NCBI GenBank assembly: GCA_937949535.1
Contig: CALEDI010000050.1
Location: 1 to 42,468 of the forward strand
From: an uncultured Lewinella sp.
GTDB lineage: Bacteria; Bacteroidota; Bacteroidia; Chitinophagales; Saprospiraceae
Direction of reading: 5' to 3'
Length of the DNA stretch: 42,468 nucleotides
Shown here in pieces: positions 32,583 through 41,379 of the stretch. Below the pieces are notes generated by a model that did no database searches, was not told the DNA's origin, and saw nothing but the letters and a program-made list of their open reading frames with translations. A program made the position numbers and the translations under genes. The number at the start of each line of letters is the position of its first letter. Position 1 is the stretch's first letter.

Positions 32583-35237
32583 TTGCTTATCCCTCGCTAC
32601 TTAGTAATCTTACTGCTGTTGCTGCCTGTACTTCTATTGAGTCAGGAGCTTACCATTGACGCCGACTACGACGCTGAGCGCCTCGTAAAAGAAGTTTTTG
32701 CGTCTGGGCAGTGCGAAACCATATTCAACATCCAACAGATTGGGAGTAACCCAGACGGAATTGGCTTCTTCTCTGGCTCAGACAGCATCACTGGTTTTGA
32801 CCGAGGCATCATACTGTCTACGGGAAGAGTTGTAGACGCCGCAGGCCCCAATTCAGACACCGACATAGGAACCGAACTGGAGGGCCAAACCAATGACCCC
32901 GACCTGAGTTTGGCAGGCTCCGGAGACATTTTTGACCGCTCCGGGCTGGAGTTTGACTTTATACCCTTGCAGCCGACGGTTACTTTTCGCTACGTCTTTG
33001 CCTCCGAGGAATACTGTGAATTTGTAGACGCCTCCTTCAACGATCTATTTGGTTTCTTCATTAGTGGCCCAGGCTTAAACGGCCCCTTTAGCGACGGGGC
33101 GGTCAATGTTGCTACCGTCCCCGGTACCAACCAGCCCGTGAGCATCAATAATGTCAACTTTGCCACCAACCCTTCTTTTTACCTCGACAACGAATTCCCC
33201 AGCGTTCGGGACATCGCCAACTGCGGGGGAAGCAATAGCAACGGCCCGCGCTTTGACCTGATCGAGTACGACGGGCAAACGGTCGTACTTACCGCTACCA
33301 TTGATTTACAAACTTGCCAAACTTACCACATCCGGCTACTGGTAGGCGACGTTTCGGACGGAGACCTAGACTCGGCCGTATTTCTTGAAGCAGGCAGCTT
33401 TGACTTGGGCGGCAGCGTAAGCCTAACCGGTGAAGGCGGAGACTCTACCCTGACAACCGTTTTTGAGGGTTGCGAAGCCACCAACCTCCGGATAGAACGC
33501 GGGGCAGAGAGCAACCCCGAACGAGACCAAACCATTGCTTACCGCATCGGCTCCAATTCCGTTGCGCAGGAGGGGGTAGACTTCACGGCTGGCACCGGCG
33601 AGGTCACTATTCTGGCAGGAGAGATGTTTGCCGAAATACCCATCACGGCGCTTCCCGATGCTACCGTTGAAGGGCCGGAGAGCGTTTGGCTTTACCTAGA
33701 CATACCCTGCGCCTGCTATACGGACTCCATCGAGCTCCTCATCAACGAGCCGGCAGTACTGACGGTAGGCTTAGACGAGGCTTTTTACTGCCCCGGAGAA
33801 ACCGCAACCCTGCGCCCTGAAGCCTCGGGAGGCGTACCTCCGTTACAGTACCAATGGAGCTTTGGAAGTACGGACTCCGTTCCGACCCTGACGCCTCCTC
33901 TACCGACTTCAATCAGCCTTAGGGTTACCGACAATTGCGGTCAGGTAGTCAACAGGTCTATATCTACCTTTAGCAGTACCCCGCCGTCTTTCAGTCTTCC
34001 GGCGCAAGACCTCAAGGCCTGCCGCAACGAGTCCCAGTTTATCGCGATGGACCTAATGGGCGCAACGCCCATTACGGTAGTTTATCAGCTCAACGGTGGG
34101 CCGTTCGAAGAATGGGTGTTCCCGTCGGAAGGCAGGCAGCTCCAACCCATCAATCGAGGTGGTAATTACCGCATTGTTGCCATCGAAGATCGGGCTTGCC
34201 GCATATCCGTTGACACCACCATCCGGGCTGATTTTTTTGAACCCGTCATCAATCCTCGCCTTCAAAACCCGAGTTGCGGAGGGCTTTCTGATGGGTCTAT
34301 CTCGGTTACCCACCTCCAGACGGTTGGGCCTTACACATACGATTGGACGGGGGTGGACCCCACAGCGCTTACGGTTAGGAGGCTCCCTGCGGGGGAGTAT
34401 TCTTTGACCGTTACGGATGCCCTTGGCTGCGTTAGCGAGCGCAACCTAAACCTCCGCGACCCTTCGCCCATCACCCCGATTGAGATCAATTGCACTACGG
34501 TGCGTAGGCCCCCGCTTGTTCTTTCCGCAGGCGGAGGTGTGCCGCCTTATACCTACAGCGTTGACGGGGTAAACTACTTTGACCGTAACGGTTTTGACCG
34601 ACTCAACGAAGGGGAATACTACACGTTGCGCATCAGAGACGACGCTGGGTGTGAGACGGAACAGCGCAACTTCTTTTACCCAACAGCAACGCGCCGCCCG
34701 GTGAGGTTGCCCAACTTTGTGCCACAGGAAATAGCCGGCAGCGCAGTGGTAGAGGCAGAGTACTTTGTGCCGTTAGACCAAATTGCTTCTTACCGCTGGC
34801 ACCCCGCAGAATTATTTGACTGTGCTACTTGCCCCAGCCCTACAGTAAGCGCCCCTTCTAGCCAGCCGATCAGTCTTGTTGTTGACAACATTTATGGCTG
34901 TACGGATAGCCTGGTAACGTTTGTCGCTGTAGATGGGCGCATCCCTGTATACGTCCCGAACATATTTACCCCAAACGGCGATGGTACCAACGACTACGTG
35001 GCCATCTACGCTAGCCCCGACCAAGTAGAGCGGGTGGTCTCCTTCCAAGTCCACTCTCGGTGGGGCGAACTGTTGTGGGAAGGTTATGACTTTGCGCCCA
35101 ACGACAGCCGCCGGGGATGGGACGGGATGCTGAACGGCAAACTGGCCGGCGTAGCAGCCTACGTCTGGGTTGCAGAAGTCCGGCTTACTACGGGGGTTTT
35201 GCAGCGTGAGGCAGGTACGGTGGTATTGATGCGATGA
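32583..35237 (+). CDS. Choice-of-anchor L protein with T9SS type B (gliding-associated) sorting domain
   Basis: An 884-aa exported protein. The signal peptide (MLIPRYLVILLLLLPVLLLSQ) starts from a TTG; no in-frame ATG is available upstream. Residues about 30-260 match the choice-of-anchor L domain (ERLVKEVFASGQCETIFNIQQIG, GFDRGIILSTGRV, FRYVFASEEYCEFV, FGFFISGPG). A Calx-beta-like segment and PKD/SprB-like repeats with VTDxxGC follow. The final about 90 residues (VPNIFTPNGDGTNDYVAIY, RWGELLWEGYDF, GWDGMLNGKLAGVAAYVWVAEV) are the gliding-motility-associated, type B sorting domain. It is predicted to be surface-exposed via T9SS; a role in adhesion is inference. The next gene starts 57 bp downstream. 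Confidence 0.92.
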   Translation: MLIPRYLVILLLLLPVLLLSQELTIDADYDAERLVKEVFASGQCETIFNIQQIGSNPDGIGFFSGSDSITGFDRGIILSTGRVVDAAGPNSDTDIGTELEGQTNDPDLSLAGSGDIFDRSGLEFDFIPLQPTVTFRYVFASEEYCEFVDASFNDLFGFFISGPGLNGPFSDGAVNVATVPGTNQPVSINNVNFATNPSFYLDNEFPSVRDIANCGGSNSNGPRFDLIEYDGQTVVLTATIDLQTCQTYHIRLLVGDVSDGDLDSAVFLEAGSFDLGGSVSLTGEGGDSTLTTVFEGCEATNLRIERGAESNPERDQTIAYRIGSNSVAQEGVDFTAGTGEVTILAGEMFAEIPITALPDATVEGPESVWLYLDIPCACYTDSIELLINEPAVLTVGLDEAFYCPGETATLRPEASGGVPPLQYQWSFGSTDSVPTLTPPLPTSISLRVTDNCGQVVNRSISTFSSTPPSFSLPAQDLKACRNESQFIAMDLMGATPITVVYQLNGGPFEEWVFPSEGRQLQPINRGGNYRIVAIEDRACRISVDTTIRADFFEPVINPRLQNPSCGGLSDGSISVTHLQTVGPYTYDWTGVDPTALTVRRLPAGEYSLTVTDALGCVSERNLNLRDPSPITPIEINCTTVRRPPLVLSAGGGVPPYTYSVDGVNYFDRNGFDRLNEGEYYTLRIRDDAGCETEQRNFFYPTATRRPVRLPNFVPQEIAGSAVVEAEYFVPLDQIASYRWHPAELFDCATCPSPTVSAPSSQPISLVVDNIYGCTDSLVTFVAVDGRIPVYVPNIFTPNGDGTNDYVAIYASPDQVERVVSFQVHSRWGELLWEGYDFAPNDSRRGWDGMLNGKLAGVAAYVWVAEVRLTTGVLQREAGTVVLMR

Positions 35238-35282
35238 GGGAAGGGCTTTGGGGTGTACTCCCCCCAATTCAGCCCGATCCCG

Positions 35283-35290
35283 TACCTTCG
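35283..35290 (+). promoter_or_regulatory. -7 element, leaderless start of the sigma-like/TPR gene
   Basis: TACCTTCG ends 4 nt before the ATG at 35295, the same geometry as at truA and the epimerase-like gene. This is the main reason for preferring 35295 over an in-frame ATG at 35253. Confidence 0.55.
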
Positions 35291-35294
35291 CCGT

Positions 35295-36632
35295 ATGTCT
35301 AACCAAGGCCAACATCTGGCGGCACTGACCCGCAACTTCCACGCCCTCCGTGGGCCGTTCTTGAAATGGGCTACCAAGTTCAACCAAGCGGACAAAGTTA
35401 CCTTGGGCCACTTCCGGCGTGCGCTCATTGGTTGGTATGAGGCACGGATTGATCTGGAGGAGCCGTTTACGGGGGAAGTCCAGAACTATGTTCAGCGGGT
35501 AACGGAGGTATATTTCTCTGGCAAACTGAACGAAGCCGTGCTTGCGGCCGAACGGATACCGGTTGAGGAGCTAGGCATAACTCAAGAGCAGCATCCGCTC
35601 AACCACCTGCCCCGGCCCATCCAGCTCAACAACACGCAGCGGTTGATGCTTAACCAGTTCAAAGAACTTGGGAAAAACTGCCAAGACCTGCTCTTGATGT
35701 TTGATTACCACCAGCTGAGCGAAGAACGAATTGCGGAAGTGATTGGCCTAGAAGGCCAAATAGAAGAAACCGAAAACCGGCGGCAGAAGTGTATGCTGAT
35801 GGTGCGTGAAGCTTGGCAAGCCGGCGGCATCACGGACCCCGTTCACATTCCGTCTCCTATAGACGAAGAGCTGATAGACCGCTACTACGCCGAAGAACTC
35901 AGCGTAACAGAACGCTGGAACGTTGAAGCCCGCCGACCGTCGGACACGGTATTTCGTAGAGCAATGGAACTGCGCGAAGACTGGGCGGAAGTCATTGCCG
36001 TTGCAGGCCGGCAAGACCTGATGGAAACCTTGGTTAGGGAAGAAAAGAAGTATGCCCGAAAACGATCTGTTGCACCTGCGTCCGCGCCCAAAGTAAAGCT
36101 GTCTCCCCGCAAAAAAGGCGGCATCAAGTTCGGAAAGCTGGAACTGCCCAACCTGCAAACCCTCCTAGCCGTTGGCCTATTCGCGGTTTTTGGCTGGGTA
36201 CTTTGGACGACCTTCGGGCCCACCTCCCCACAAAACAAATCCGTTGCGCACTTTGAGCCGCTGCCCAACTTCTTTGACCGCATGGCCCCCCGCGATGCTT
36301 ACGAAGAAGACCTGAAACGCATCCTATACTACTACGATAAGGGCCAGTACCGCTACGCCTACGACGAGTTGTTGCCCGTAGCCCAAGCTTACCCTGCCGC
36401 GCCGCTTTACCTCGGTGTTTGTGCGCTCGCTTTGAAGCAACCCACCCGCGCACTGGAGTGGTTGGAGCAAATTCCGCGCGGCAGTTTCTACCGGCCTTAT
36501 GCCGAATGGTACGAAGCGTTGGCCTATTTGGCGGAAGGGAACTCGGTTGCCGCAGATACGGTTTTGGAAGAAATCCGAGATACCCCCGGCCACCCCTACC
36601 GAGGGCGAGCGGGGGAGCTTATTGGTCAGTAG
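35295..36632 (+). CDS. Membrane protein: degenerate sigma-like and anti-sigma-like cytoplasmic part, TM helix, periplasmic TPR
   Basis: A 445-aa protein of unusual build. Residues about 1-80 resemble a worn sigma region 2 (HFRRALIGWYEARI... VQNYVQRVTEVYF). Residues 113-175 resemble sigma region 4 (LMLNQFKELGKNCQDLLLMF, then LSEERIAEVIGL and a basic helix). Residues 190-235 (ELIDRYYAEELSVTERWNVEARR) match the 'Y..eLs..Er..fe.R' segment of Bacteroidota membrane anti-sigma/TPR proteins. A basic stretch leads to one transmembrane helix (about 288-307). The remaining about 120 residues are TPR-like helices outside. Normally a sigma factor and such an anti-sigma/TPR protein are two genes. The domain reading is by eye and needs a profile search. 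Dispersed motif copy H encodes APASAP just before the membrane helix. Confidence 0.75.
   Translation: MSNQGQHLAALTRNFHALRGPFLKWATKFNQADKVTLGHFRRALIGWYEARIDLEEPFTGEVQNYVQRVTEVYFSGKLNEAVLAAERIPVEELGITQEQHPLNHLPRPIQLNNTQRLMLNQFKELGKNCQDLLLMFDYHQLSEERIAEVIGLEGQIEETENRRQKCMLMVREAWQAGGITDPVHIPSPIDEELIDRYYAEELSVTERWNVEARRPSDTVFRRAMELREDWAEVIAVAGRQDLMETLVREEKKYARKRSVAPASAPKVKLSPRKKGGIKFGKLELPNLQTLLAVGLFAVFGWVLWTTFGPTSPQNKSVAHFEPLPNFFDRMAPRDAYEEDLKRILYYYDKGQYRYAYDELLPVAQAYPAAPLYLGVCALALKQPTRALEWLEQIPRGSFYRPYAEWYEALAYLAEGNSVAADTVLEEIRDTPGHPYRGRAGELIGQ
36071..36089 (+). repeat. Dispersed 19-bp motif, copy H
   Basis: An exact consensus match with K=T, followed by AAAG. It is inside the sigma-like/TPR gene, read as A-P-A-S-A-P in the basic linker before the membrane helix. 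Confidence 0.85.
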
Positions 36633-36636
36633 TATC

Positions 36637-36701
36637 CAGCAATCAGCGTTCAGGCTACCGAATGCAACAGCGGAAGCCTGAATCCTGAACGCTGATTGCT
36701 G
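36637..36701. repeat. Perfect 18-bp inverted repeat
   Basis: CAGCAATCAGCGTTCAGG (36637-36654) is exactly inverted at 36684-36701, with 29 nt between. The similarity continues inward if a 7-nt insertion in the right arm is allowed. It starts 5 bp after the stop codon of the sigma-like/TPR gene. A strong mRNA 3' stem is expected; there is no T-run, so it may be a dispersed palindrome and not a classic terminator. Confidence 0.8.
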
Positions 36702-36792
36702 AAATTCTAGCCTCTTAGTGATTTGGTTGATCTATTGAAAAACCTGCAATTGGTTGTGGGTACGCCACAAAACACGATCTTTTTTATCGCTG

Positions 36793-36800
36793 TACCTTTG
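36793..36800 (+). promoter_or_regulatory. -7 element of the pterin dehydratase gene
   Basis: TACCTTTG, an exact match, 19 nt before the ATG at 36820. A T-rich stretch upstream occupies the -33 region without a clear TTTG. Confidence 0.55.
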
Positions 36801-36819
36801 CGCCCTTAATTCCTGAAAG

Positions 36820-37065
36820 ATGCCCTTCTACGAAAAAGATAAAGCCCTCCGAGCCGAGTTTAAATTTAAAGACTTCCGCGAAGCCTTCGCTTTCATGACC
36901 GAAGTGGCCTTTGCCGCCGAAGCGGCCAACCATCATCCTGAATGGAGCAATGTCTACAATACGGTCTCCGTTAAACTAACAACCCACGACGCGGGTAACA
37001 CGGTAACACAGAAAGACCACGACCTCGCCTCCGCCATTTCCAAGATTTACGGTAAGTATGCTTAG
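36820..37065 (+). CDS. 4a-hydroxytetrahydrobiopterin dehydratase (PCD/DCoH family)
   Basis: Dehydrates 4a-hydroxy-tetrahydrobiopterin, recycling the pterin used by aromatic amino acid hydroxylases. It is 81 aa, slightly shorter than usual (about 95-105) at the N-terminus. The active-site pattern is intact: [36 protein letters not shown], with the paired histidines, the aromatic spacing and the final Asp. No phenylalanine hydroxylase is nearby. Its 3' end overlaps the next gene by 8 bp, so the two are translationally coupled. Confidence 0.92.
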   Translation: MPFYEKDKALRAEFKFKDFREAFAFMTEVAFAAEAANHHPEWSNVYNTVSVKLTTHDAGNTVTQKDHDLASAISKIYGKYA

Positions 37066-38557
37066 AGTTTTATTTTTCATGTTGGTGCTTGCTTTTTCTG
37101 CTAGCCCCGCTACGGTTTCAGCTCGGACGAACGAGATGGTTTTGCCTTCCGACCGGCACTACACCATGAGCCCCCAAGCCAAAGCAATCTATGAACGCAT
37201 TATGGCCGTTGAGCTAGACGGTGCGCAGACAGATCTGGACCAGTTCCGGAAGCGCTACCCCACCAACCTTGCGGCAGAGCACCTTGAAAGTTACCTAGAC
37301 TTTTTCCGGCTCTACCTCAACGGCGACGAACGAATTGACGAGCGCCTCTCGGCCCGGTTTGACCGCAGAATAGACGCGCTAGAAGACGGCGAAACCAACT
37401 CCCCCTACTACCGCTATGTGCTGGCCGAAATTCGCCTGCACCGGAGCCTTATTCATTTGCGCTTCGAGCGCCACCTTTCTGCTTTTCGGGAGCTGAACAA
37501 AGCGCACAAATTACTGCGCGACAACGCGAAGATTTTCCCTGACTTTTTGCCAACCTACAAAGACCTTGGGTTGCTGCACGCGGCAGTTGGCAGCATCCCG
37601 CCGCAGTACAAATGGGGGGTAGAGCTGTTTAGCTCCTTGAACGGGACCATAGCTGAAGGCCGTGAGGAAATACGGCTCGCACTGTCTGATGAAAGCAGTC
37701 CTTTCCTGCTGGAGACCCAAGTGCTTTCTGCCTTTTTGGAGCTCCACTTGGCTGGCGAGCCGGAGGCCGCCTTCCGACAAATCAATAAGCTTGGCCTAAG
37801 CCCAAAGACCAACCCAGTACACTGTTTCGTAATGGCTAACCTAGCGATGCGCAGCGGCCGCAACGGCCTAGCACTACAAACACTAGAAGACCAGCCCCGA
37901 GGCGGAGAAGCAGCAGACTTCCCCTACCTAGATTTCATGCTCGGCCTAGCGAAGCTGCGGTCATTGGACCCTACTGCGCGTTTGTACTTTCAGTCGTTCA
38001 ATGTGCGTTATGCCGGTCGGCACTTTAAAGAGGAGGCGCAGCAGAAGATTGCTTGGGCTTACTTGCTCGGCGGAGACACAGATGGTTACCACAAAGCCAT
38101 GTCTCGGATCGGCGGCGGAAGCAAGGCAGGCGGCGACCAGAACGCAGCCATGGAGGCGGCGCGGCAGCGGCCGCCGCAAGCAGACCTCCTCAAAGCCCGG
38201 CTCCTCTTCGACGGCAATTATTGCACCCGCGCCCGCGCCCAACTACAACAGATCGACGTAGCAGCCCTCACCGAAAACGAACAACTCGAATACTACTACC
38301 GCACCGGGCGCGTACTAGATGGGCTCAACGACTACGACGCAGCCATCTCTTTCTACCTGCAAACCGTCAGAACCGGCCGCAACAACCCCGCCTTCTACGC
38401 CTGCAAATCTGCTCTCCAAGCTGGGCTGATTGAAGAAAAACGTGGCAATAAAGCTCTTGCGCGGAAGTACTTCTCTGAATGCCTAAGCATCTCGCCAGCA
38501 GAGTATAAAACGGGCCTTCACATTTTGGCAAAATCTGGTCTAGATCGGGTACAGTAA
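37058..38557 (+). CDS. Exported TPR-repeat protein, unknown
   Basis: A 499-aa protein with a short signal peptide (about 1-22, [14 protein letters not shown]). The rest is helical with repeated TPR-like pairs ([45 protein letters not shown]). A non-TPR segment [30 protein letters not shown] (about 168-197) is probably family-specific. It overlaps the pterin dehydratase gene by 8 bp. A degenerate copy of the dispersed motif and two further GCGGCCGC octamers (37854-37861, 38167-38174) lie inside. A scaffold or complex-assembly role is the usual guess for TPR proteins; nothing here fixes the partner. Confidence 0.8.
   Translation: MLRVLFFMLVLAFSASPATVSARTNEMVLPSDRHYTMSPQAKAIYERIMAVELDGAQTDLDQFRKRYPTNLAAEHLESYLDFFRLYLNGDERIDERLSARFDRRIDALEDGETNSPYYRYVLAEIRLHRSLIHLRFERHLSAFRELNKAHKLLRDNAKIFPDFLPTYKDLGLLHAAVGSIPPQYKWGVELFSSLNGTIAEGREEIRLALSDESSPFLLETQVLSAFLELHLAGEPEAAFRQINKLGLSPKTNPVHCFVMANLAMRSGRNGLALQTLEDQPRGGEAADFPYLDFMLGLAKLRSLDPTARLYFQSFNVRYAGRHFKEEAQQKIAWAYLLGGDTDGYHKAMSRIGGGSKAGGDQNAAMEAARQRPPQADLLKARLLFDGNYCTRARAQLQQIDVAALTENEQLEYYYRTGRVLDGLNDYDAAISFYLQTVRTGRNNPAFYACKSALQAGLIEEKRGNKALARKYFSECLSISPAEYKTGLHILAKSGLDRVQ
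38222..38240 (+). repeat. Dispersed 19-bp motif, copy I (variant)
   Basis: TGCACCCGCGCCCGCGCCC, two substitutions from consensus, inside the TPR gene and read as C-T-R-A-R-A. It may be a decayed or forming copy. Confidence 0.55.
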
Positions 38558-38623
38558 AGGTATTGTGACATGTTCCGTGAATGTCATGACGCAGAAATCC
38601 GAGTGGAAAACGAAAAAATACCT

Positions 38624-38631
38624 TACCTTTT
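38624..38631 (+). promoter_or_regulatory. Candidate -7 element of the outer-membrane protein gene
   Basis: TACCTTTT, a one-base variant of TAnnTTTG, 34 nt before the ATG at 38666. Confidence 0.4.
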
Positions 38632-38665
38632 CAGGGCTTTTTCTTTTCACTAGTATTACACCAAC

Positions 38666-39796
38666 ATGCGTTATTTTTTGCTCACCTTACTTCTCTTTTG
38701 CCTTTCTGCACCTACACTGGAAGCGCAAAAGAAAGGTTCAGACTTGGTCGTTTTTCAAGACGGCAGCACGAAAAAAGGTACCGTCCGAAAAAACGGCGTA
38801 TCCGGTTACAGTCGGTCGATCCAGTTCTTGGAACGCGGAGCAGACGAGGCCAAGCAACTGAGCCCCGCTAGTGTTTTCGGGTTCACCATCAGCAGCAACA
38901 AGCGTACTTACCGCTCCGTAACGGCTGAGATCCCGGACCCTAAGCAAGGGGGGCGCAAGGTGCTTCAGCAACGCTTCGGGGAGGTACTCATTGATGGTGA
39001 GATGCAGCTCATTCGCGTCAACCTAGACGGCAACGAATTTGAATCTAAAGCCCTCGGTACGGAAGACTATTTCTACCTGCTGCGGCAAGATGACGTAGAG
39101 TTGGTGTTGGAGCTGACCACCATCGTCGTTTACGAACGGCTACACGCCAACCCCAGCCGTTTCCGGAATAAACTCAAGTTCTTTACTCGGGGCTGTGAAG
39201 ACGTAGTTGAGCAAGCTCGGCGGGCAGATTTCAACGATGCCTCCATTATGCGCATCTTGCGCAACTACGGTGAATGCAAAGATTTCCAAGAAATGGAAAT
39301 GAACGCGGGCCGGATCCCGAGCCGGATCCGTTATCGTCACTCCATCGTTGCGTCTAACCTGAATATGCGGGACATGAACTACGACGAAAACCAGTTCACC
39401 TTCGGGCTAAACTATGAGGTAGAAGCCGCAGCGACCCAACGGCTGAAGTGGTTCGGGATGATATTTTCCGTTGGCTACCTGTACAATACCTTCCGGTGGG
39501 AAGAGCAGTTCAACGTAGCGCAATCTATGCTGAGGGGCAATGTTGCCTTCGCCTTTGCGCCTATTCATAAGGAAGACTTTAGCGTACAGCTTACTGGAGG
39601 GATGAGTAACTACAATGCCTTTGATTCGAGCTTCAACAGTTTCTTCTCCAACAATTATTTTTTGCTCAGTTCGGGGCTGCGGGTACGCCACAAGAACATT
39701 TCCGCACACCTGAACTACGAGCACATGCCTAACCAAGTGAAGGAGCAACCGGGCAACATCCTGGTGCTAGGCGTTGGGTATAAGTTGCCGTTTTAA
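38666..39796 (+). CDS. Exported beta-rich protein, probably outer membrane, unknown
   Basis: A 376-aa protein with a signal peptide (about 1-20) ending TLEAQ. The N-terminal about 130 residues (DLVVFQDGSTKKGTVRKNG...) look like a small beta domain. A helical middle follows (KLKFFTRGCEDVVEQARRADFNDASIMRILRNYGEC, with a Cys pair). The C-terminal half alternates aromatic strands (FGMIFSVGYLYNTFRW, VQLTGGMSNYNAF) and ends in an aromatic residue (VGYKLPF), the outer-membrane beta-barrel pattern. No family name can be given. It starts from its own promoter in a 108-bp gap. Confidence 0.8.
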   Translation: MRYFLLTLLLFCLSAPTLEAQKKGSDLVVFQDGSTKKGTVRKNGVSGYSRSIQFLERGADEAKQLSPASVFGFTISSNKRTYRSVTAEIPDPKQGGRKVLQQRFGEVLIDGEMQLIRVNLDGNEFESKALGTEDYFYLLRQDDVELVLELTTIVVYERLHANPSRFRNKLKFFTRGCEDVVEQARRADFNDASIMRILRNYGECKDFQEMEMNAGRIPSRIRYRHSIVASNLNMRDMNYDENQFTFGLNYEVEAAATQRLKWFGMIFSVGYLYNTFRWEEQFNVAQSMLRGNVAFAFAPIHKEDFSVQLTGGMSNYNAFDSSFNSFFSNNYFLLSSGLRVRHKNISAHLNYEHMPNQVKEQPGNILVLGVGYKLPF

Positions 39797-39810
39797 GGCG
39801 TTCGGGAACC

Positions 39811-39833
39811 GGATTGCTATCGCGTACGCATAA
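39811..39833. repeat. Possible fragment of the triloop repeat (antisense)
   Basis: GGATTGCTATCGCGTACGC resembles the reverse complement of the GCGATAGC part of the hairpin 2 unit. It is short and uncertain, in the 79-bp gap before the MBL gene. Confidence 0.3.
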
Positions 39834-39846
39834 CCAATCTAATGCT

Positions 39847-39854
39847 TACCTTGC
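39847..39854 (+). promoter_or_regulatory. Candidate -7 element of the MBL hydrolase gene
   Basis: TACCTTGC, a close variant of TAnnTTTG, 21 nt before the ATG at 39876. Confidence 0.4.
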
Positions 39855-39875
39855 CGCAAAGCTCAACCCCACCCC

Positions 39876-41273
39876 ATGAAAATTCAATTCTGTGGCGCAG
39901 CCCGCGAAGTTACTGGCTCGGCGCACCTGATTACCTTAGACGATGGCTACACCATCTTACTAGACTGCGGCCTCTACCAAGGGCGCAATAAAGAGATGAA
40001 GGACTTCAACGAAAACTTCGCCTTTAAGCCGGAGAGCGTTGATTGCCTCATCCTCAGCCACGCCCACATAGACCATACAGGGCGGGTGCCGAAGCTGGTG
40101 AAAGACGGTTTCCGGGGGCAGATATTCGCTACCCACGCTACCCGTAGCCTTTGTGCTATTTTGCTACTCGACTCGGCGTTCATTCAAGAGAAAGACGCGG
40201 AATACTACAATAAGAAACACGGCAAATTCGGGAAATCGAAGAAGCCGCTCTACGTCCGGGCAGATGTAAAACCGGCCATGGAGCGCTTCGTTGGTTTGCC
40301 TTACAACCGCTGGGAGCACATCACGGACAAGGTAGAACTGCAGTACCGCGACGCGGGCCACATCCTCGGCAGCGCCAGCGTGACGCTGCGCATCAAACGA
40401 GCCGACGGCACGACGACGAAGCTTGGCTTTACGGGAGACATTGGGCGGCCAGACCGCCCCATCCTCCGAGATCCGCAGCCGATGCCGAAGTGTGACTACA
40501 TCCTCTGCGAATCTACCTACGGCGACCGCGAGCACGAGCTGAAGCCCAACGAAATAGAAAAGTTTCTGAACATCGTGAAGGATACCTGCGTGGAGAAACG
40601 CGGCAAACTGCTCATCCCCGCCTTCAGTGTGGGGCGGACGCAGGAGATCGTCCATATGCTAGACCAGTTGGAGTCTGCGGGCAAGCTGCCCAAGATCAAG
40701 GTATTCGTGGATAGCCCCTTAGCCGTCAATGCCACCACGGTCTTCGGCGCGCACCCCGAGTGTTACGACGCCGACCTGCAGGAATATATGCTGACCGACG
40801 ACAACCCCTTCGGCTTCAACGACCTCACCTACATTCAGGACGTCCGCGAATCCAAAGCGCTCAACTTCTTGCCCGGCCCCGCCATCATCATCTCGGCTTC
40901 GGGCATGATGAACGCCGGCCGCAGCAAGCACCACCTGCGCAACACGATGGGCAACCCGAACAACACGATCTTCATCGTTGGTTACTGCGCCCCGCAAACG
41001 CCGGGCGGTAAACTGCGCGATGGGGCCGAAGGCCTCAAGCTCTACGGTGAGTACCACGAGTTGCGCGCCGATGTAGTGGTCATGGACAGCTTCTCGGCCC
41101 ACGCAGACCGCTCGGAAATGGTCGACTTCCTGGAGAACCAGAAGAAGAGCTGTAAGAAGGTCTTCCTCGTTCACGGAACGATAGACCGCATGGAATCCTT
41201 CGGTGAGACGCTGCTGGAGAACGGGTTTAAGGGGTGGAAGGCGCCTAAATTGGGAGAGGTTGTGGAGCTTTGA
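39876..41273 (+). CDS. MBL-fold/beta-CASP metallohydrolase with RMMBL domain (RNase-type)
   Basis: A 465-aa protein. The metallo-beta-lactamase motif is SHAHIDHTG (H62, H64, D66, H67), and GHILGSASV gives a further metal His. A beta-CASP segment follows with CESTYGDREH and PAFSVGRTQEI. The C-terminal RMMBL part includes ASGMMNAGRSKHHL, DSFSAHADRSEM and VHGTIDRMESFGETL. This layout is shared with archaeal/eukaryotic CPSF73-like nucleases and many bacterial YSH1-like hydrolases, so RNA cleavage is the usual inference. It is cytoplasmic. The function in Bacteroidota is not settled. Confidence 0.92.
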   Translation: MKIQFCGAAREVTGSAHLITLDDGYTILLDCGLYQGRNKEMKDFNENFAFKPESVDCLILSHAHIDHTGRVPKLVKDGFRGQIFATHATRSLCAILLLDSAFIQEKDAEYYNKKHGKFGKSKKPLYVRADVKPAMERFVGLPYNRWEHITDKVELQYRDAGHILGSASVTLRIKRADGTTTKLGFTGDIGRPDRPILRDPQPMPKCDYILCESTYGDREHELKPNEIEKFLNIVKDTCVEKRGKLLIPAFSVGRTQEIVHMLDQLESAGKLPKIKVFVDSPLAVNATTVFGAHPECYDADLQEYMLTDDNPFGFNDLTYIQDVRESKALNFLPGPAIIISASGMMNAGRSKHHLRNTMGNPNNTIFIVGYCAPQTPGGKLRDGAEGLKLYGEYHELRADVVVMDSFSAHADRSEMVDFLENQKKSCKKVFLVHGTIDRMESFGETLLENGFKGWKAPKLGEVVEL

Positions 41274-41281
41274 TTTTCGTG

Positions 41282-41324
41282 TTCCGGCTGGAAGCCGGAA
41301 GCTGGAATACGAAGCCCTGCGGGC
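41282..41324. repeat. Two hairpins after the MBL gene
   Basis: TTCCGGCT-GGA-AGCCGGAA (41282-41300, 8-bp perfect stem) and GCCC-TGC-GGGC (41314-41324). The latter has the same TRC triloop as the 71-bp repeat family. They begin 9 bp after the MBL stop codon and could end its transcript. Confidence 0.5.
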
Positions 41325-41379
41325 TAGTACGTCCGTAGGATTTCGTGGGCTAGGTTGCGGCGGCAACCGTTGTGTTGGG

